NCBI RefSeq assembly: GCF_037392515.1
Contig: NC_090280.1
Location: 17,176,001 to 17,240,000 of the forward strand
DNA from: Haliotis asinina
Taxonomy: Eukaryota; Mollusca; Gastropoda; Lepetellida; Haliotidae
DNA length: 64,000 bases
Direction of reading: 5' to 3'
Both the position numbers and the translations under genes were made by a program. Every line of letters starts with the position of its first letter. Within the stretch, counting starts at the first letter, position 1. Of the stretch, positions 48,024 to 60,500 are shown one piece after another. The notes below the pieces were generated by a model that had not been told where the DNA came from, did not search any database, and was given only the letters and a program-made list of their open reading frames with translations.

Positions 48024-48545
48024 TTAGATAGATAGATAGATTGGATATTTATATAGCGCACATATCCATGTACTAGTGCATGCTCAAGGTGCTGGTATTT
48101 TTCCCTCGATCACTGGATGTCAATCTCAACAGCACATCGTATTTCAATCTCAACTCCCTGGGAGTGCCACTATGCGCACCAAGTTTATTGTGGCTCTTTC
48201 ATCCTAACGAGGTACCCAATTGACAGCTGGGTGGACTGGGACACATAGTCACAGCACTTTGTCCAAGTTTACTGCACGTTGCTGTACCCGCAACTAGGTG
48301 TATGCACGTGTTCATGTGGCCACCATCTGGTCATATACCAACGGATTCGTGGGTTCTTTTAAGTGCACAGGGTTGTGTACTGTACGGGTTGTGTACTGTA
48401 CACTAGGGGTTGTGACAACACTGAAAGAGTCTGCACACAAAGTTGACTCCAAGGCTTTTACACCCGGTCACAGGTGGGCTCGATCCCGAAACCTCAACCT
48501 CGCTGGATCACTAGCCTGGCGCATTATCCAGCTCGCCCACCATTA
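48024..48545 (+). repeat. Dispersed repeat of about 500 bp, copy 2
   Basis: Begins 'tagatagatagattggata' and runs parallel to 30878-31380 with high similarity; compared with copy 1 it has a short extra segment ('gtgcacagggttgtgtactg'). It is located in the ATP5PF 5' intron. Confidence 0.8.
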
Positions 48546-49881
48546 CCCATTGAAATACAAAATATCCCATAAAGATTTTAACATGGGGAGAAATTCCCAT
48601 TACTTATGCATGCTTACACAATGAAATTTTACATAAATATTCAATAATTTCTTCTGAAAATCCCATTGCTCAGATAGAGGAAGAAACTGAAAATGGTCCA
48701 TACACTGAATCCTTTGTTTTGTCTGCTCAACATCCAGTGCCTGCTCAGTTTCTTGGTATCATGCAAACCAAGAAACTTCTTTTCTACAAGCAAGGTTTTA
48801 TCCACAATACCGTGGAGGCACTGACAGTATATTTCTGTAAATGTCTATAAAGGGAGTAGAAGTTCAATGCAGCAGACAACAATCTTCCTGAAATTTAAAC
48901 AAATGTCTACAAATAAGCATTGTGAGTCCAACAAGCATGTGGTTGATAGTATGAGAAACTGTCAATCAAAGTATGATGGCACTCAATCAACCGTGTCAAG
49001 GAGATTAGCCTCTAGATCCACTCTCTTGCCTCTGACAACCAGAATATGCAGCTTGGGACCAGTTCTCATGTGGAATCAACACTAGGGTCTAATTTTGTAA
49101 TCATGTGTAGCACAGTCTGAAGTCATCCCATAAATGGCATCCTTACCTGGTTAGTGTGCTGACAGGGTTAACCTCTTTGGTTATGTGGACAAGGAGTCAA
49201 AACTTTGGTTCAGAAGGTCTGTGGTTCAAATCCCAAAATTTTAAGGTTGCTACAAATGTACAGACTATAAACAAGTACAGATGATCCTGCACATCACTAC
49301 ATGAGTTAAATAGCTTGTTTAAAGACACTTCAAACAAACAAACCAGGATTCAAACCAACAAGCTGAGATTACTGGAACTCGGTGCAGTACATCAGTGTAC
49401 CTTTGGCAGCTTGGTCACCTGTCTCAATCCAACACATGACAACTGTAAGTGTCATATCTACACTTACTACCCAAGGTGTTCGAATCTTTACTCAGTGACC
49501 ATTATTACTGAAGAAAACCCAGTGAATTTTGTCCGTTGAATTTCATTCTCCCACATTGTCATGAGTCTCCATAAACAATAAGAAACTAGAGTTCATAATT
49601 CTGACTTACTGAAGCGTCGATTCTCGATTAGACAGAAATTAAACGAATGTATGTCAGAGGGTTTCACCAGTAAATTGTGGTCTCTGGCTTGACATTGTAG
49701 CATATTCACCACGAGCAAAAATTTTCTGACATCACCAAATACAAACTGCTTTGGAACCGACTCGATGTTTGCCGTGATCACTCAGGATCTGTCAAACATT
49801 CTAACAAGATTACGACAAAATGGAATTGTGTAATAACCTATAATACGATACGCGAAGAAAATAAATGAGAATACCACATAC

Positions 49882-49960
49882 TCTTCGAACCGGTAACCTG
49901 CAACTTGGTGTAGAGGACAACTCAACGAGGACGATATTACAACGCGAAAGAACGAGACCG
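49882..49960 (-). other. Possible ATP5PF untranslated first exon
   Basis: On the minus strand a good donor (AAGA then gtatgtgg, complement of 49876-49881) could splice to the acceptor at 47363-47364 directly before the ATG. The upstream limit is a guess. The placement is inference from one splice site only. Confidence 0.35.
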
Positions 49961-52319
49961 GAGCCCGTTTGCGCAGGATGAAAGCTATGCTCCTAACAAC
50001 CTATCACATATTGAAGTGTACATTGTGTATATATGCAGTTTTATGTACATGGAAACATATGTTCGTTTTGGGTTGGGTGGGGTTTTTTTGTTTGTTTGTT
50101 TTTGTTGTTGTTATTTCAGGAGGGGAAGAGGTTTTTTGGAGGGTTTATTATCTGTTTTGGTTGTTAAACGCTGCACTCACTAACCATGTGACTGGGGTGC
50201 CAGATGATCAGATAGTGGGTGTGATTATGTTTGTAATGAAGAATCATGTTTAATGTGAATAGCACATATGTCATCTGTGATGTTTTTATCATCAGTGACA
50301 TTTCTATCAGCTGTGCTATTTCAGTCACCAATGATCTTTCGGTATATTAGACTAACTGTATCAACAGCGGAAAGATATTTTTGGAGGTACATATATACAC
50401 TGTATGCATATAAAACACCTGTCAAGTCACCTGTAAAATACAATGAGTTCTATATTTTTTCTCCCACTGATGTTGTCAGAAACTATATCCGTTAATCACT
50501 CCCACGGAAAAATCCCTTTTGGCTGATACGGATGTAGTCAAATGGGCAGAAAGACAATTTAAGGGCCGAGAAGTGCCATGTGAGAGGGGCCGATGGAAAA
50601 GTCAAATGAACCGTGAAAATATGTCAAAAGGGCCTTACTCTTATTCATGTGGGTCGTAAAAAAAACCTTTAGAAACGTTTTTTTCATTTATGACATATAT
50701 AGCATTAAAACATAAAATCATAGCAATAATAAAATGACGATGAGGTGAGATAACTATGAAAAGACTGTGACTACATGAATGTGCTGTGCCATGGACTACT
50801 GTGGTAACTGCTGGTTAGTAGCAAACAAGAGACGCCTCTTTCCCTTCATCAGCGATATCAGCGGACAGAAACCTCTCAGCTGTTCTCTGCTCCCGGGTGG
50901 GAATACTGAATCCAACATGTCGCTGATGACATCCTATGGACCTGGCATACTTGATTACACGTAAAATGCCATTTAGAAAGTGATCAGATGTAACATATGT
51001 CATATTTGCGATTACACTTTCTAAGCAAAGAACAAATTCTTATATTTTTCTGGTCGAGTCCTGGCAGTCTTGAACAGGTCTTGTGTTGCAGCCTTCCTCC
51101 CCTGTAACAACAAGGTCAACTGGTGCAATGAAGAATCCGTTCGATTCGTTATCATCTCAAAGTGACAATTAAGGAAGTATAATTTACAGTTCGTTAACAG
51201 TATTGAAAAGTATTAGAAAGGTATAATACTTTATGGATAACAACTTCGTTGTTCCTATGATGGGACGTTTCGGTATAGCTTCTTATATCGTTCAAGCAAG
51301 AATGAGAGTGATCAATCAAACCGATCGTTAACAGTATGGTTGTATGTATCAATTCATAGAAAGTTCTACTCACCAGGGGATAGATTTTCGAAGCTCTCTT
51401 AGCAGTAAGACAGTCGTAAGTTTCATACATTAACACTGACTTACGACTATCTTAGCGCTAAGAGAGCTTCGTAAAGCTAGTCCCTGAACTGCTACATGGA
51501 CTTATTAGAATGCATAATGTATATCTTCTAAATGTTAAGAATCACCATCATGTTTAGCTTATTACTTGCGCCTATTTTTCTTATACTGTTGAACATCATA
51601 ATGTTAAACACACTTACACTTCCTGAGTGTCATCGACAGCAACTGATGGATCATCTGTTGAATAATCCAACTAGCGACAGAAGGTGGGCACAGTTTTGAA
51701 GAGCGGTTGCAGATTAGTCATAAGCCCAGACACTTATCAATGAAAACATTCTGTCACATGTTCCATTTTCACTTAAAATAACAACAACAAATTATGCACT
51801 GTTTACACTATTTTACTATGTACGTTATCAAATCTTTATTTTCGGTCCTTTGTCGACCTGTTTGACTTTTGAATTCGGGCCATTTATGCTTTCGACCTAC
51901 AACCCTTTTGCGTTACTCCAATTTTTTATCCCGGAGAGATCATGGACTCGCCAGTATCAAGTAACCTTCAAGATGGCGGGATCAACTCTTTCTGTCTGTA
52001 AAGAAAATACAAATCTGTGACAAAAACAAAAGAAAAATTAGCAAGCGCTCAGCTGTCCCCGGGTAGCGCGCCCGGTATTAAACTGCACTTTAGCCGAAAA
52101 AATAATTGAATTGTATACACTACGTAGTAATCATGCCAAACGGAGATATTTTACTTGAGAATGTTATTTGTAATTACGGATGTTATAACTACTCATATAT
52201 GCATTAGCAGATTGCCACTGTAAAGAGCTGAAAACCCAAGGAACATGAAAATAACGATTTTCAGCCTTAACAACCATTGAAGCTAGTCGTGTGGGATGTG
52301 TATTTGTGCGGATGTCACG
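49961..52319. other. Region between ATP5PF and GABPA
   Basis: About 2.4 kb between the presumed first exons of the divergent pair. No supported exon. It has a GT-rich low-complexity stretch at about 50060-50125 and a hairpin element at about 51375-51480. Both gene promoters should lie towards its ends. Confidence 0.4.
51375..51480. repeat. Imperfect fold-back element
   Basis: The left arm ('cgaagctctcttagc' and 'gtcgtaag' within) and the right arm ('cttacgactatcttagcgct' then 'aagagagcttcg') are complementary over about 48 bp with about nine differences and a loop of about 15 bp. MITE-like. Confidence 0.75.
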
Positions 52320-52436
52320 TGATCTTCGGTGGTGAATTTTGCGCTTTTGTGTTCAATTTCCGTTTATCGCAAGTTTCCGGTTCGATATACAACAAAAACA
52401 ACGAATATTTAAGTTGCCAGCCCGATTTTAGTAAAC
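52320..52436 (+). other. Probable GABPA untranslated first exon
   Basis: It ends at a strong donor (GTAAAC then gtaagtacc at 52437) and would join the acceptor at 56551, 7 nt before the GABPA ATG. The sequence has two TTTCCG words ('aatttccgttt', 'agtttccggttcg'), ETS-like but not perfect. The start of the exon is not determined. Confidence 0.4.
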
Positions 52437-52574
52437 GTAAGTACCTTATATTTTAGAATAAGTTAATATCAGTTGGTACCGACATTATTCTAAGCTGTAA
52501 ATTGAGTTTTCTGGGCATGCCACAGCCCGATGCACAACCTATCGCAAACAGGATGTTGAGCGTGTTTGGCTTGG

Positions 52575-52582
52575 CCGGAAGT
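52575..52582 (+). promoter_or_regulatory. Perfect ETS/GABP-type word CCGGAAGT
   Basis: CCGGAAGT lies about 140 bp downstream of the presumed GABPA first exon donor, with another ETS-like TTTCCGG at about 52732-52738. Such sites bind ETS factors including GABPA, so autoregulation is possible. One 8-bp word is weak evidence on its own. Confidence 0.4.
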
Positions 52583-53515
52583 TTTCGATATAAACAGTAA
52601 GCAGACATCTATTTCCTCTCATGCTTCGGATATTTAATGAAGCAATGTGGTGGTGATAATTATTACCTAGGAACAAAATGTATTTTCTGCTCGGAATTTT
52701 AACAAAGATGTCGTTTTTCTGTCCGCCATTTTTTCCGGTTCGACGAAAGTGGGACAAACTACAACAGTGTCGGTGTATCAGGTTGTGTTGTTTTCAACCC
52801 GGACACAGATTGGCATTTTCACTTCTTTCGGGGAAGTTAACCAGGGTGTAAATTGTCGTCAGTTAGTGTCAGGTTTGTAAATATCATCGCAAAATTGTGA
52901 AAGGTTTTATTGTCTGGTACATATTTGGCCGTGGCGATAATGATTATAGGTTTTGACGTCATGTGTGGACATTTTTTATGAAAGGGCATAAAAGTAGGAC
53001 CTATCTTTTTGGGTTTCCACTTAAATTGTCACATTTTTAAATTCAGAATGTTTGGAGAATTGTCTTTTTCAGTTGAAAATGTCAATACTGTGTTGCCGTG
53101 ACCATTTTTAGGATGTCTGCTATAGTACAGCCTTTCTAAGCGGTAGTCAACTGTTCATTTTATGAAGGTTGTATCACTTCAACTATCAGGGTTCACAGAT
53201 GTGTCATGTATGTATTGATATATACAGGGATAGAAATAAATTTTTTCAGAAGGTGCCATTCATTCGAATTCAATTCTTTTGGAGGTTGCATTTGACTGAT
53301 AATTTTCATGCGCCTTTTTAAAGAAAGTGTGCCTATGCTTTTGTGATGATCCAGTTATACATCACACCAATTTCACCATCATAAATTCAAAAAGTTAGTA
53401 TATAATGATTAGTAAATATAATAAATAAATGATTAGTAAATAAATAATACAACACAGATATACGCCATACTTATTTCATTACTTTTAAAATGTTGGGAAC
53501 TTTATTATGTTTTAA

Positions 53516-55513
53516 GGGGGCACTGATGCGGAGCGAATAATGTTTCTCACCAACGGTCTAATTACAAAACCAAGCAGCAAATTGGTCAGAACCCACTCCC
53601 TCGACCGTGACGGACAAAGGGACTGGGCTCCTGTCCACGTTAGCAGAATTTCTTCACCCTAAACAGTGAGGAGGCTGGATGCCCATCACATGCTGTTATT
53701 TAAAATATCCATGGCATTCCTTATCTGATTGTTACAAAATATCCCAGCAGTATTTTTTTTCTGATGCCTGGATGGTATAGTGACTGATCCAATTTGATCC
53801 TATTTCTGTGGTTTTTAAATCGATATTTAACCACCTCATGTGATAATATGATGTCTACATACATGTAGCAAGCCATTTGTTTCATATAAGTCCGAAAGAT
53901 TGCAAAGCTTTATATTTAGATAGTTTTGTGGGTTGGCCCAGATGTCATAGCAAACATCATGCGTAAATTTTGGTAGCTACGACCCTGGTTTATTATCTGT
54001 GATAATAAAAAAACACACAGTTGATTTATCTGAATTCGTAAACTAATAAAAACAACTTTGCCATTGGTAGAGAAATCTGAAACTTTTCTTGCTTAAAAAA
54101 AACCTGATTATACCCATTTACCCAAGGACACAGCAAATACCTATGTGCGTTTCTTATGTAACAACAAAGTTCCATTGGTATCCTCAAAACAGTTTCGCCC
54201 AAAAAGGGTTTTCCGGCTGCATGCAACACAGAGATTACATCTTCCTTGCTGTAACTCGCGTTTGATGGTATAAACCTGCATGTGTTATTTGTCATCATTC
54301 ACTTGATGGTCAGTTAATGAATTTATAACAGGTGTAAATAGTGGTAACACAACTAAAATTACTCGACAGAGGTTTCCATTTGGCGTTTCTCCTGTCTGGA
54401 GTAAATACTCAACATTAAAAATTAAGGTCTGTAGTGGCAAATTGTTGCATGTTATGTAATATGTACATGTAAGTGATGCAAGAGGGTTTATCAGCTGAGT
54501 TACGAAAACAAACATTGATGAAAGGATTAACCGATAACACACTGATTGATTAATTACTTCCACAGCGGATTTGTCAAAATGGCAATGTTTATGAGTGTAG
54601 ATTTACATAATCTATACTGAATACACCCTGTCGTAAGGTACGAGTGTAAAGACAACATCCTTCCTACAAAAAATTAACCGCTACTACCTTGACTGATTGT
54701 TGCTCGTTATTGGCTAACTAATGGCGGACATCGTACAGTTGCCAAGTGTGTTGTCCTGGGTGACCAGTGAGATTATGTATACATGTACACCAGTGTGAAA
54801 ATTTCTCAATGTGTCTTTTTTTTCACATATTAGACTGTTGAAAGACCCAAGACATAGGGCAGGATTATTTACCAGCTGCAGATGAATGGAATATCGTTCT
54901 TTTATGTGGGTATTGATGGATATATTCCTGAATGAGGTAATAGCCTGACATTGTTTCGATAACTTTCGTCTGTCTTAAATTTAATATTTGCATTTTGTTT
55001 TAATTTATTTCTTGTAGCATTCAGCAGAATCCATACTACAGAAAACATGCACTAGGTCACGAATAGGGTGTGTGTGAAATATCATTCAAGTTCACAATCT
55101 ATACAATTTTAGATATTAAAATCATGGTAGAAATTCACTGTAAGTATAAGCAGACCATGTGGGGTTTTTATTAACTTTCAAAATGCATACAGATGTGACA
55201 AGGAACTAATTAGGTTTATAAGACAAAATATAAAGACCTACACTGTCTTCGTTATTTTTCAGTCCTAACATTTTTTGTATCACTGGCAGATGAGTAAACT
55301 TCAAGGTGTTTGGTTTGTTTTCATAATAAGGAAGTAAAATGACTTCATCTTTGTTGATCAGTCTACACATAAACTATCAATTGCGCATGTGGGAGGAGCA
55401 GCAGAGATCACGAACCAGTCACAAATTCTAGATATCTTCCGGGTACTCACACAAGAAAAACAAATACAAAAGAAACCACCAGTCCACAGAAATTGCTCCG
55501 CATCAGTGCCCCT
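53516..55513. mobile_element. 1998-bp element with 19-bp inverted ends and TTAA target duplication
   Basis: The left end reads GGGGGCACTGATGCGGAGC (53516-53534). The right end, on the minus strand from 55513, reads AGGGGCACTGATGCGGAGC, identical except for the first base. Both are flanked directly by TTAA (53512-53515 and 55514-55517). TTAA duplications are the hallmark of piggyBac-type transposons. The interior has no long open frame, so this is probably a non-autonomous derivative. It lies in the first GABPA intron. Confidence 0.85.
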
Positions 55514-55633
55514 TTAATGATGGCCTGTATCGAATGTCATTTAACAAGCATTATTCAGTGTTCTCAAACAAAACCAAGTAGTCATGTTTGATTTGACTAC
55601 AATGATATTAGCATTGGTTTAACAATATGCTTT

Positions 55634-55975
55634 AAGGTCACATGCAACGTAAAACACAACATTGCAGATTCTGTTACCTTTCGGTATGCACTTACTGAAA
55701 CAAATCATCAAAAGTGCCAATTCAGCCTTGAAATAAAAAAACGCGATTGAAAAAAGGCAGCAAAATCAGAGTTCAAACAATTCACTAATTTCCCCCCAGC
55801 GTTAGGTGTAAAGTGTTTTTAACAGCTGTGCTATGCTGCGCCCATATGCACAGTGAATAGGTTTGCAGAGCTTGAGGCAGTATGCATGCCCAGAGTATGA
55901 GGTCGTGAGCAGTAGTCTAAGCTTGGTCGTGTGCACAGTTGTGATTATGTCACAGAGGCACACCACTCTGATTGG
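55634..55975 (+). repeat. Dispersed repeat, copy 2 (partner at 5.84 kb)
   Basis: It shares 'aaggtcacatgcaacgtaaa', 'acctttcggtatgcactta', 'gttcaaac', 'taacagctgtgctatgctg' and 'aggtcgtgagcagtagtcta' with 5838-6145, in the same orientation. The long C-run of copy 1 is only 'ccccccag' here. It lies just outside the TTAA element, in GABPA intron 1. Confidence 0.75.
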
Positions 55976-56558
55976 TTGAAATTCCCTTAGCGGGATGGAA
56001 TTGTGCACTGTTGTTAAAAATGTCCACTTAAGGCAATTAAAGATCGAATTGAGTAGTTTTAATGACTTGGTTTCATTTTTTAACGATGTCAATAAATGAT
56101 TTATGTCTTTGTACCCCTTTAGATTAGAGTATATGTGATCTTTCAGGTAGATATATTATCATGAAAGAAATTAACAATACATCAGCTCAACCAATGACTG
56201 GTAACAATGCCAGACTTACATACAACCTGTTTAAAGTTTTCTGTTCCTTAGCTAAGCCCTCCTTAACAGGTCCAGAGGTTAGCAGAGAAAATGTCAATTG
56301 TGTATGGAAATGCACAATCAGGTGCTAATAACTTGGTAGCTGAACAGGATTATTTCATTTTGTGCCAGTGGTGAAATGTTGGCTAATTAGACTAGCTTCA
56401 AGCTGAAAAATTGAGATGGATTCTCAACTTACGTCAGAAAAGTTACATCCTTACTTCTCTTTACAGTATGAACAGAATGCAAAATTAAGAATACAAAAGA
56501 AACTTTAGATATATGTAATGTCAAAATATTAGCTCTGAACTGTTGCTGCAGGTAGACA

Positions 56559-59500
56559 ATGAAGCGGGCTGCGTCCCCCCCAGTAGTTGTCAGTGAAGAT
56601 GGCACTGTTGAGATTCAAGTCCTGGAGGAGAAACGGGCTCGTACAGAAGATGAAGTCTGTATTGATGAAGGGTAGGTTTCATGTGCACCTGTCTTGGTGC
56701 TCAGAGTTTGAAATTCCCTCCAACCAGATTTTAGAGTCTGTAGGTTCTGACTAAACTCTACATTGTTTATAGGACATTGCTTTTTGTATGAATTACTCAT
56801 GAAAGAAAACTTTGAAATACTTTTAAAGAATAGTATAATTGACAATAACATAGTTCGGATTTCCAAACATTTTTATTGTATGTGTCATATAATTCAATGC
56901 CATCATTACTATGACCCTTGCAGGAATTGCTCAGTTTAACTTAAGGAAATGTGTGCAGTGCAACCTTAGGTAGTAACTTGGATGCACCCAAAAAATGGTT
57001 TTTACTTGGTGCTCAATGTTAAATTATTCATAGAGTTTGAGTTCTGGCATTAATGATTCAGAACATCGTTATAATAAAAACAAATAAGGACTGACAAGAT
57101 CGGTTAAACATACTTCATAAAATGTTACAACATACAGTAACAGTCATTCAGTCACTCTCCAGGTGACCATCAGAGCATGAGTTTCATTTGAAATCTGCGT
57201 TCTTTTAACAGTCAAATATTAACATACACTGATGGTCAAAATATGAGATTGCATTTGGCAGTTTCAGGTTGCACCTGTGCAAGTTTTAAATGCTTAGAAC
57301 AAGCCAGTCCCTAGAAGTAGAATGTTTTCTTTTTTTTAAAGTCGGTTGTATTGACAAGCCCATTTTGGCTCATGATATATATTTTTGGTAACTCTGCACA
57401 CATTTTTCCTCAGACTAGACTGTAAGTATAGTGTTTTGTAACTTTGCATTTTGGCCTATGCAAAATTCTTCACTGTAATTACAAGACTGAAGAAGAAACT
57501 GGAGCACCAAATATATTTGCCCATGAAGATGTCTTCAGCTACCTAGTCTTGTCACAGTTGTGTCTGGTGTCCCCGTTGTAGCATTGCCGAAATATTGCTA
57601 AATGCAGCATAAAACCAACCTCACCCATGCACAAGACAAAAATGATGGGAGTCGATGATGAGACTATATAATGCATGATATTTTATCCCAGTTGTATGTA
57701 ATTGTATTGACACTCATGATGTCATCCTCAGGATTGCACACTTTAGACTCCATTATTAACAGACTGCCATCATATAGCTTGAGTGTGGGTGAGCACAGCG
57801 TGAGACAAGCAAACAGAACCAAACAGATTCCCATGTATATCTGTTGATACCCAATCCTGGTTGTTTTTCAGTGTTATATATGAAGAGGAGATCATACAGC
57901 CGCAGCAACCTCCACCACAGTATCAGAATCTCATAATACAACACATGGATATAGCAGAACCTCTGCTTACACTCAAACGCCTCCTGGAAGTGCGACTACA
58001 GTGCTCTCTGTCAGAGCACCAGTTCTATCTACAAGACAGCATACAGGTAGGTTCAGGGTGTTACCTGTCGTCAGTACTTCGCAGCTTTGCTTAAACTACA
58101 GGGCATGAAATTGGTAGTATTTAAGTGCTAATTGAACAGAATTTTCCCAATTCTTCAGATTTTTTAAAATATGGACATTGTTCAAACAGTTGAAATTTGA
58201 CCAGTGTCATGCATTTTATTACAATTTACCTGTCCATCGCACTTTGTTTGATTCCGAGGATATTTTGTTTTCAATCTGACCTATCGAAAAGAGGATGGTG
58301 ATTATTATTGACTGACCACTTTCATATAGCTGGAATACTGCTAAATGCAGAATCAAAAATACAGTCAGACAAAGATAGGATGATATGCAACCCCAAGTCT
58401 GCAGTCTTCAAAGTCTGCTAATAAAATTTCTAACCATGAAGATCCAGGTTAGAATTGGTTTTCAGCAACCTATGCTTGTCTTATGAGATGACTGACAAGG
58501 ATTATGTGGTCAAACTCACTGATGTGGTTGACACGTATCATCCTTATTCACTCACTTAGCATAACGCACATGATGTTAATCTTTGGATTGTCTCAACATT
58601 ATTTTCTGACCCCTCTATATATCTGGAATATTGCTGAGTGTGACATTAAACAACAAAGTAAAAACTCCTTGTATGAACATTGTGGTATTGCGTTGCCAGC
58701 TGGATGCCAACAAGAGCCTTGTAGATCAGTGTGTGCAGGGAGACGGCATGGTGCAGATCAACCTTGAAGTCAAGTCACAGCCAGGTGCGTTCATGGTCAC
58801 TGCTAGCTCATACAACCAAACTCTTCTCCACTGTCATTCATTTTCACCCAAACTTTCCTTCAAGGTAGTTCATCCATGTATATCAGAGTGTATCAGTTTT
58901 ACGGGTGTTCCTGGTTAGGATACATGACCAGCCACCCTAGTTGTACAAAGCAGCCAAATGAAACAGATGATGATGCAAAATGACAAGGTTCACCTTGTGT
59001 CAGTTTCTGAGGGCTAGGTTTCTCATAGATTACATTACCCACGTGGGTATGTTTTTGTGCAGCCCATTTCTGGTGTTCCGTGACGTGATATTGATAGACT
59101 GGAATATTGCTAAAAATTGGTCTCTACCTATTTTTAAGTTTCTCTCAATTTATTTAAGAGAGGGCATGATATGAGTATCTTGTTGATTGAGATAAACATT
59201 TAAACAGGGCGACAGAACAACACATGTGATAGAAGTATGTAAATTCTTCATGTGATATATCATGTAGAGTTGAGACTACTGCCATATGGCAAGACCATGT
59301 TAAAGTTGTGTGCAACTGTCTCCCTCAGCAGGTGTCAAGCCTAAAATTAACATCCTGGATATACTGAAGACAGCTGACGAGGTGGAAACTCAGCCAGTGG
59401 AGTCAGGTAGGTGTTTGTGTTGTGTGTCTCAGGAGAGTTGCTAGATGTTTGTAACAGTTTGTAGTTAGTCTGTTTGCACCTTTATAACAGTAAATAGATG

Positions 59501-59711
59501 TCAGAGATCTACTATCAAGTGGATGACACAATTTTTGCTGTCGGATTCATATTGTTACGTTTTCTTGTTTCAGTCCCTGCAGCTACTCAGCAGATTCAGC
59601 AGGCCAACACAAAGGTTGTCATCCCACTACCAGAAGAGTCAGAGAATGTCACAAGGTGGATCGTGGACCAGAACTTCCGCAGGGAACAGGAGCGACTGAA
59701 AATACCCTTTG
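56559..59711 (+). CDS. GABPA: GA-binding protein alpha chain (ETS factor), N-terminal exons only
   Basis: Five coding exons visible: 56559-56671, 57872-58046, 58700-58784, 59332-59406 and 59574-59711, all in phase, about 195 residues, the last ending at donor G then gtgagt in phase 1. MKRAASPPVVVSEDGTVEIQ is followed by the OST (ubiquitin-like) domain: LKRLLEVRLQCSLSEHQFYL, QDSIQLDANKSLVDQCVQGD, GMVQINLEV. It corresponds to human LKKLLEPRLQCSLDAHEICL and QDIQLDPERSLFDQGVKTDG. GVKPKINILDILKTADEVE and VTRWIVDQNFRREQERLKIP match the human linker before the pointed domain. The pointed (SAM/PNT) and ETS DNA-binding domains must lie beyond the window, past the virus-like element at 60.15 kb. GABPA binds CCGGAAGT with GABPB and activates many nuclear genes for mitochondrial and basic cell functions. 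Confidence 0.92.
58443..58665 (-). repeat. Abalone-type SINE in GABPA intron, minus orientation
   Basis: Words 'ttcagcaacctatgcttgtc', 'tcactgatgtggttgacac', 'ctttggattgtctcaac' and 'ctggaatattgctgagtgtg' occur in the order of the reversed SINE. It ends about 35 bp before the acceptor of the third coding exon. Confidence 0.7.
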
Positions 59712-60084
59712 GTGAGTACCTGAGCTCGTCCATTTTTGTCAAGGTGTTAGAATTGCTTGGTGGACATTAGGGATGCAATGATTAACCGAGACCTCAATTT
59801 GATTTTCAGTATTGGACCCTCATTGTGATCATTTTCGATTCAGTACTTCATTTAAGTAAAAACAAAAAGATTTCCTTGAACTCTCCAAGTTAGTATTTTA
59901 GCATGAAATTATTCATCAGCTTAGCAGTGTCTACTAACAACAATTCTCATTGGATAACCAATCACATTTGGCCTTTTTACAGCACTCAAAATTGCTTGAG
60001 TTGAGCTTAAACATTACCTCTTCTGAGCCCTCTGTATGTCATGTCAGTGACACTGATGATTCCTCTCATTACTGTACACTGCTG

Positions 60085-60150
60085 GATAAAGGGTTGTTGG
60101 AGTAGCCTAGTGTTTAACATAAAGCATTCACTCGTCACACCAAACACCCA
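60085..60150 (+). repeat. tRNA-derived SINE head, cut by the virus-like element
   Basis: 'tggagtagcctagtg' and 'aaagcattcactcgtcacac' match the head of the tRNA-derived SINE (compare 4003). The match stops at about 60150, where the expected B-box part ('gacccgggttcg') is missing and the new element begins. The element therefore inserted into an older SINE. Confidence 0.65.
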
Positions 60151-60200
60151 AGTAGTATAGGGAATGACAGTTCTAAAACACTTTCAAGAAATGTCTCTAC

Positions 60201-60227
60201 AAAGCCTTATTTACTAAATAAGGCTTT
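60201..60227. terminator. Perfect 12-bp hairpin near the element's left end
   Basis: AAAGCCTTATTT and its exact reverse complement AAATAAGGCTTT flank a 3-nt loop. On the minus strand it contains an AATAAG-like word and lies about 270 bp after the stop of the last leftward gene, so it may serve transcript ending; it could also be part of the terminal structure. The 15-bp word cctactacttaacgt occurs at 60259-60273 and again at 60451-60465. Confidence 0.4.
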
Positions 60228-60500
60228 GGTTGGGACCTTAGATCTTGCTACTATTACCCCTACTACTTAACGTGTGTTGGAGGTAACACTGTGCCGTACG
60301 GTACGATCAATAATTCTTCTCTTACAAACCCCCTACCCGGCCCATCCCTTAAGTAGTACAAGTTAGGTTCGTCGGCTTTCATATCCACTTTATCTATGTT
60401 GTAAGTTTTGACTGACCATATAGGATCGGTGGCCCGCTTACGGCTATCGCCCTACTACTTAACGTCTGTGCCTATGTTATGTTTATATCGATGAAACAGT

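Noticed and set aside
49969-50253. 94-codon hydrophobic open frame in the ATP5PF/GABPA interval
   Set aside because: It runs over a G/T-rich low-complexity stretch and a decayed repeat; no homology or splice support.
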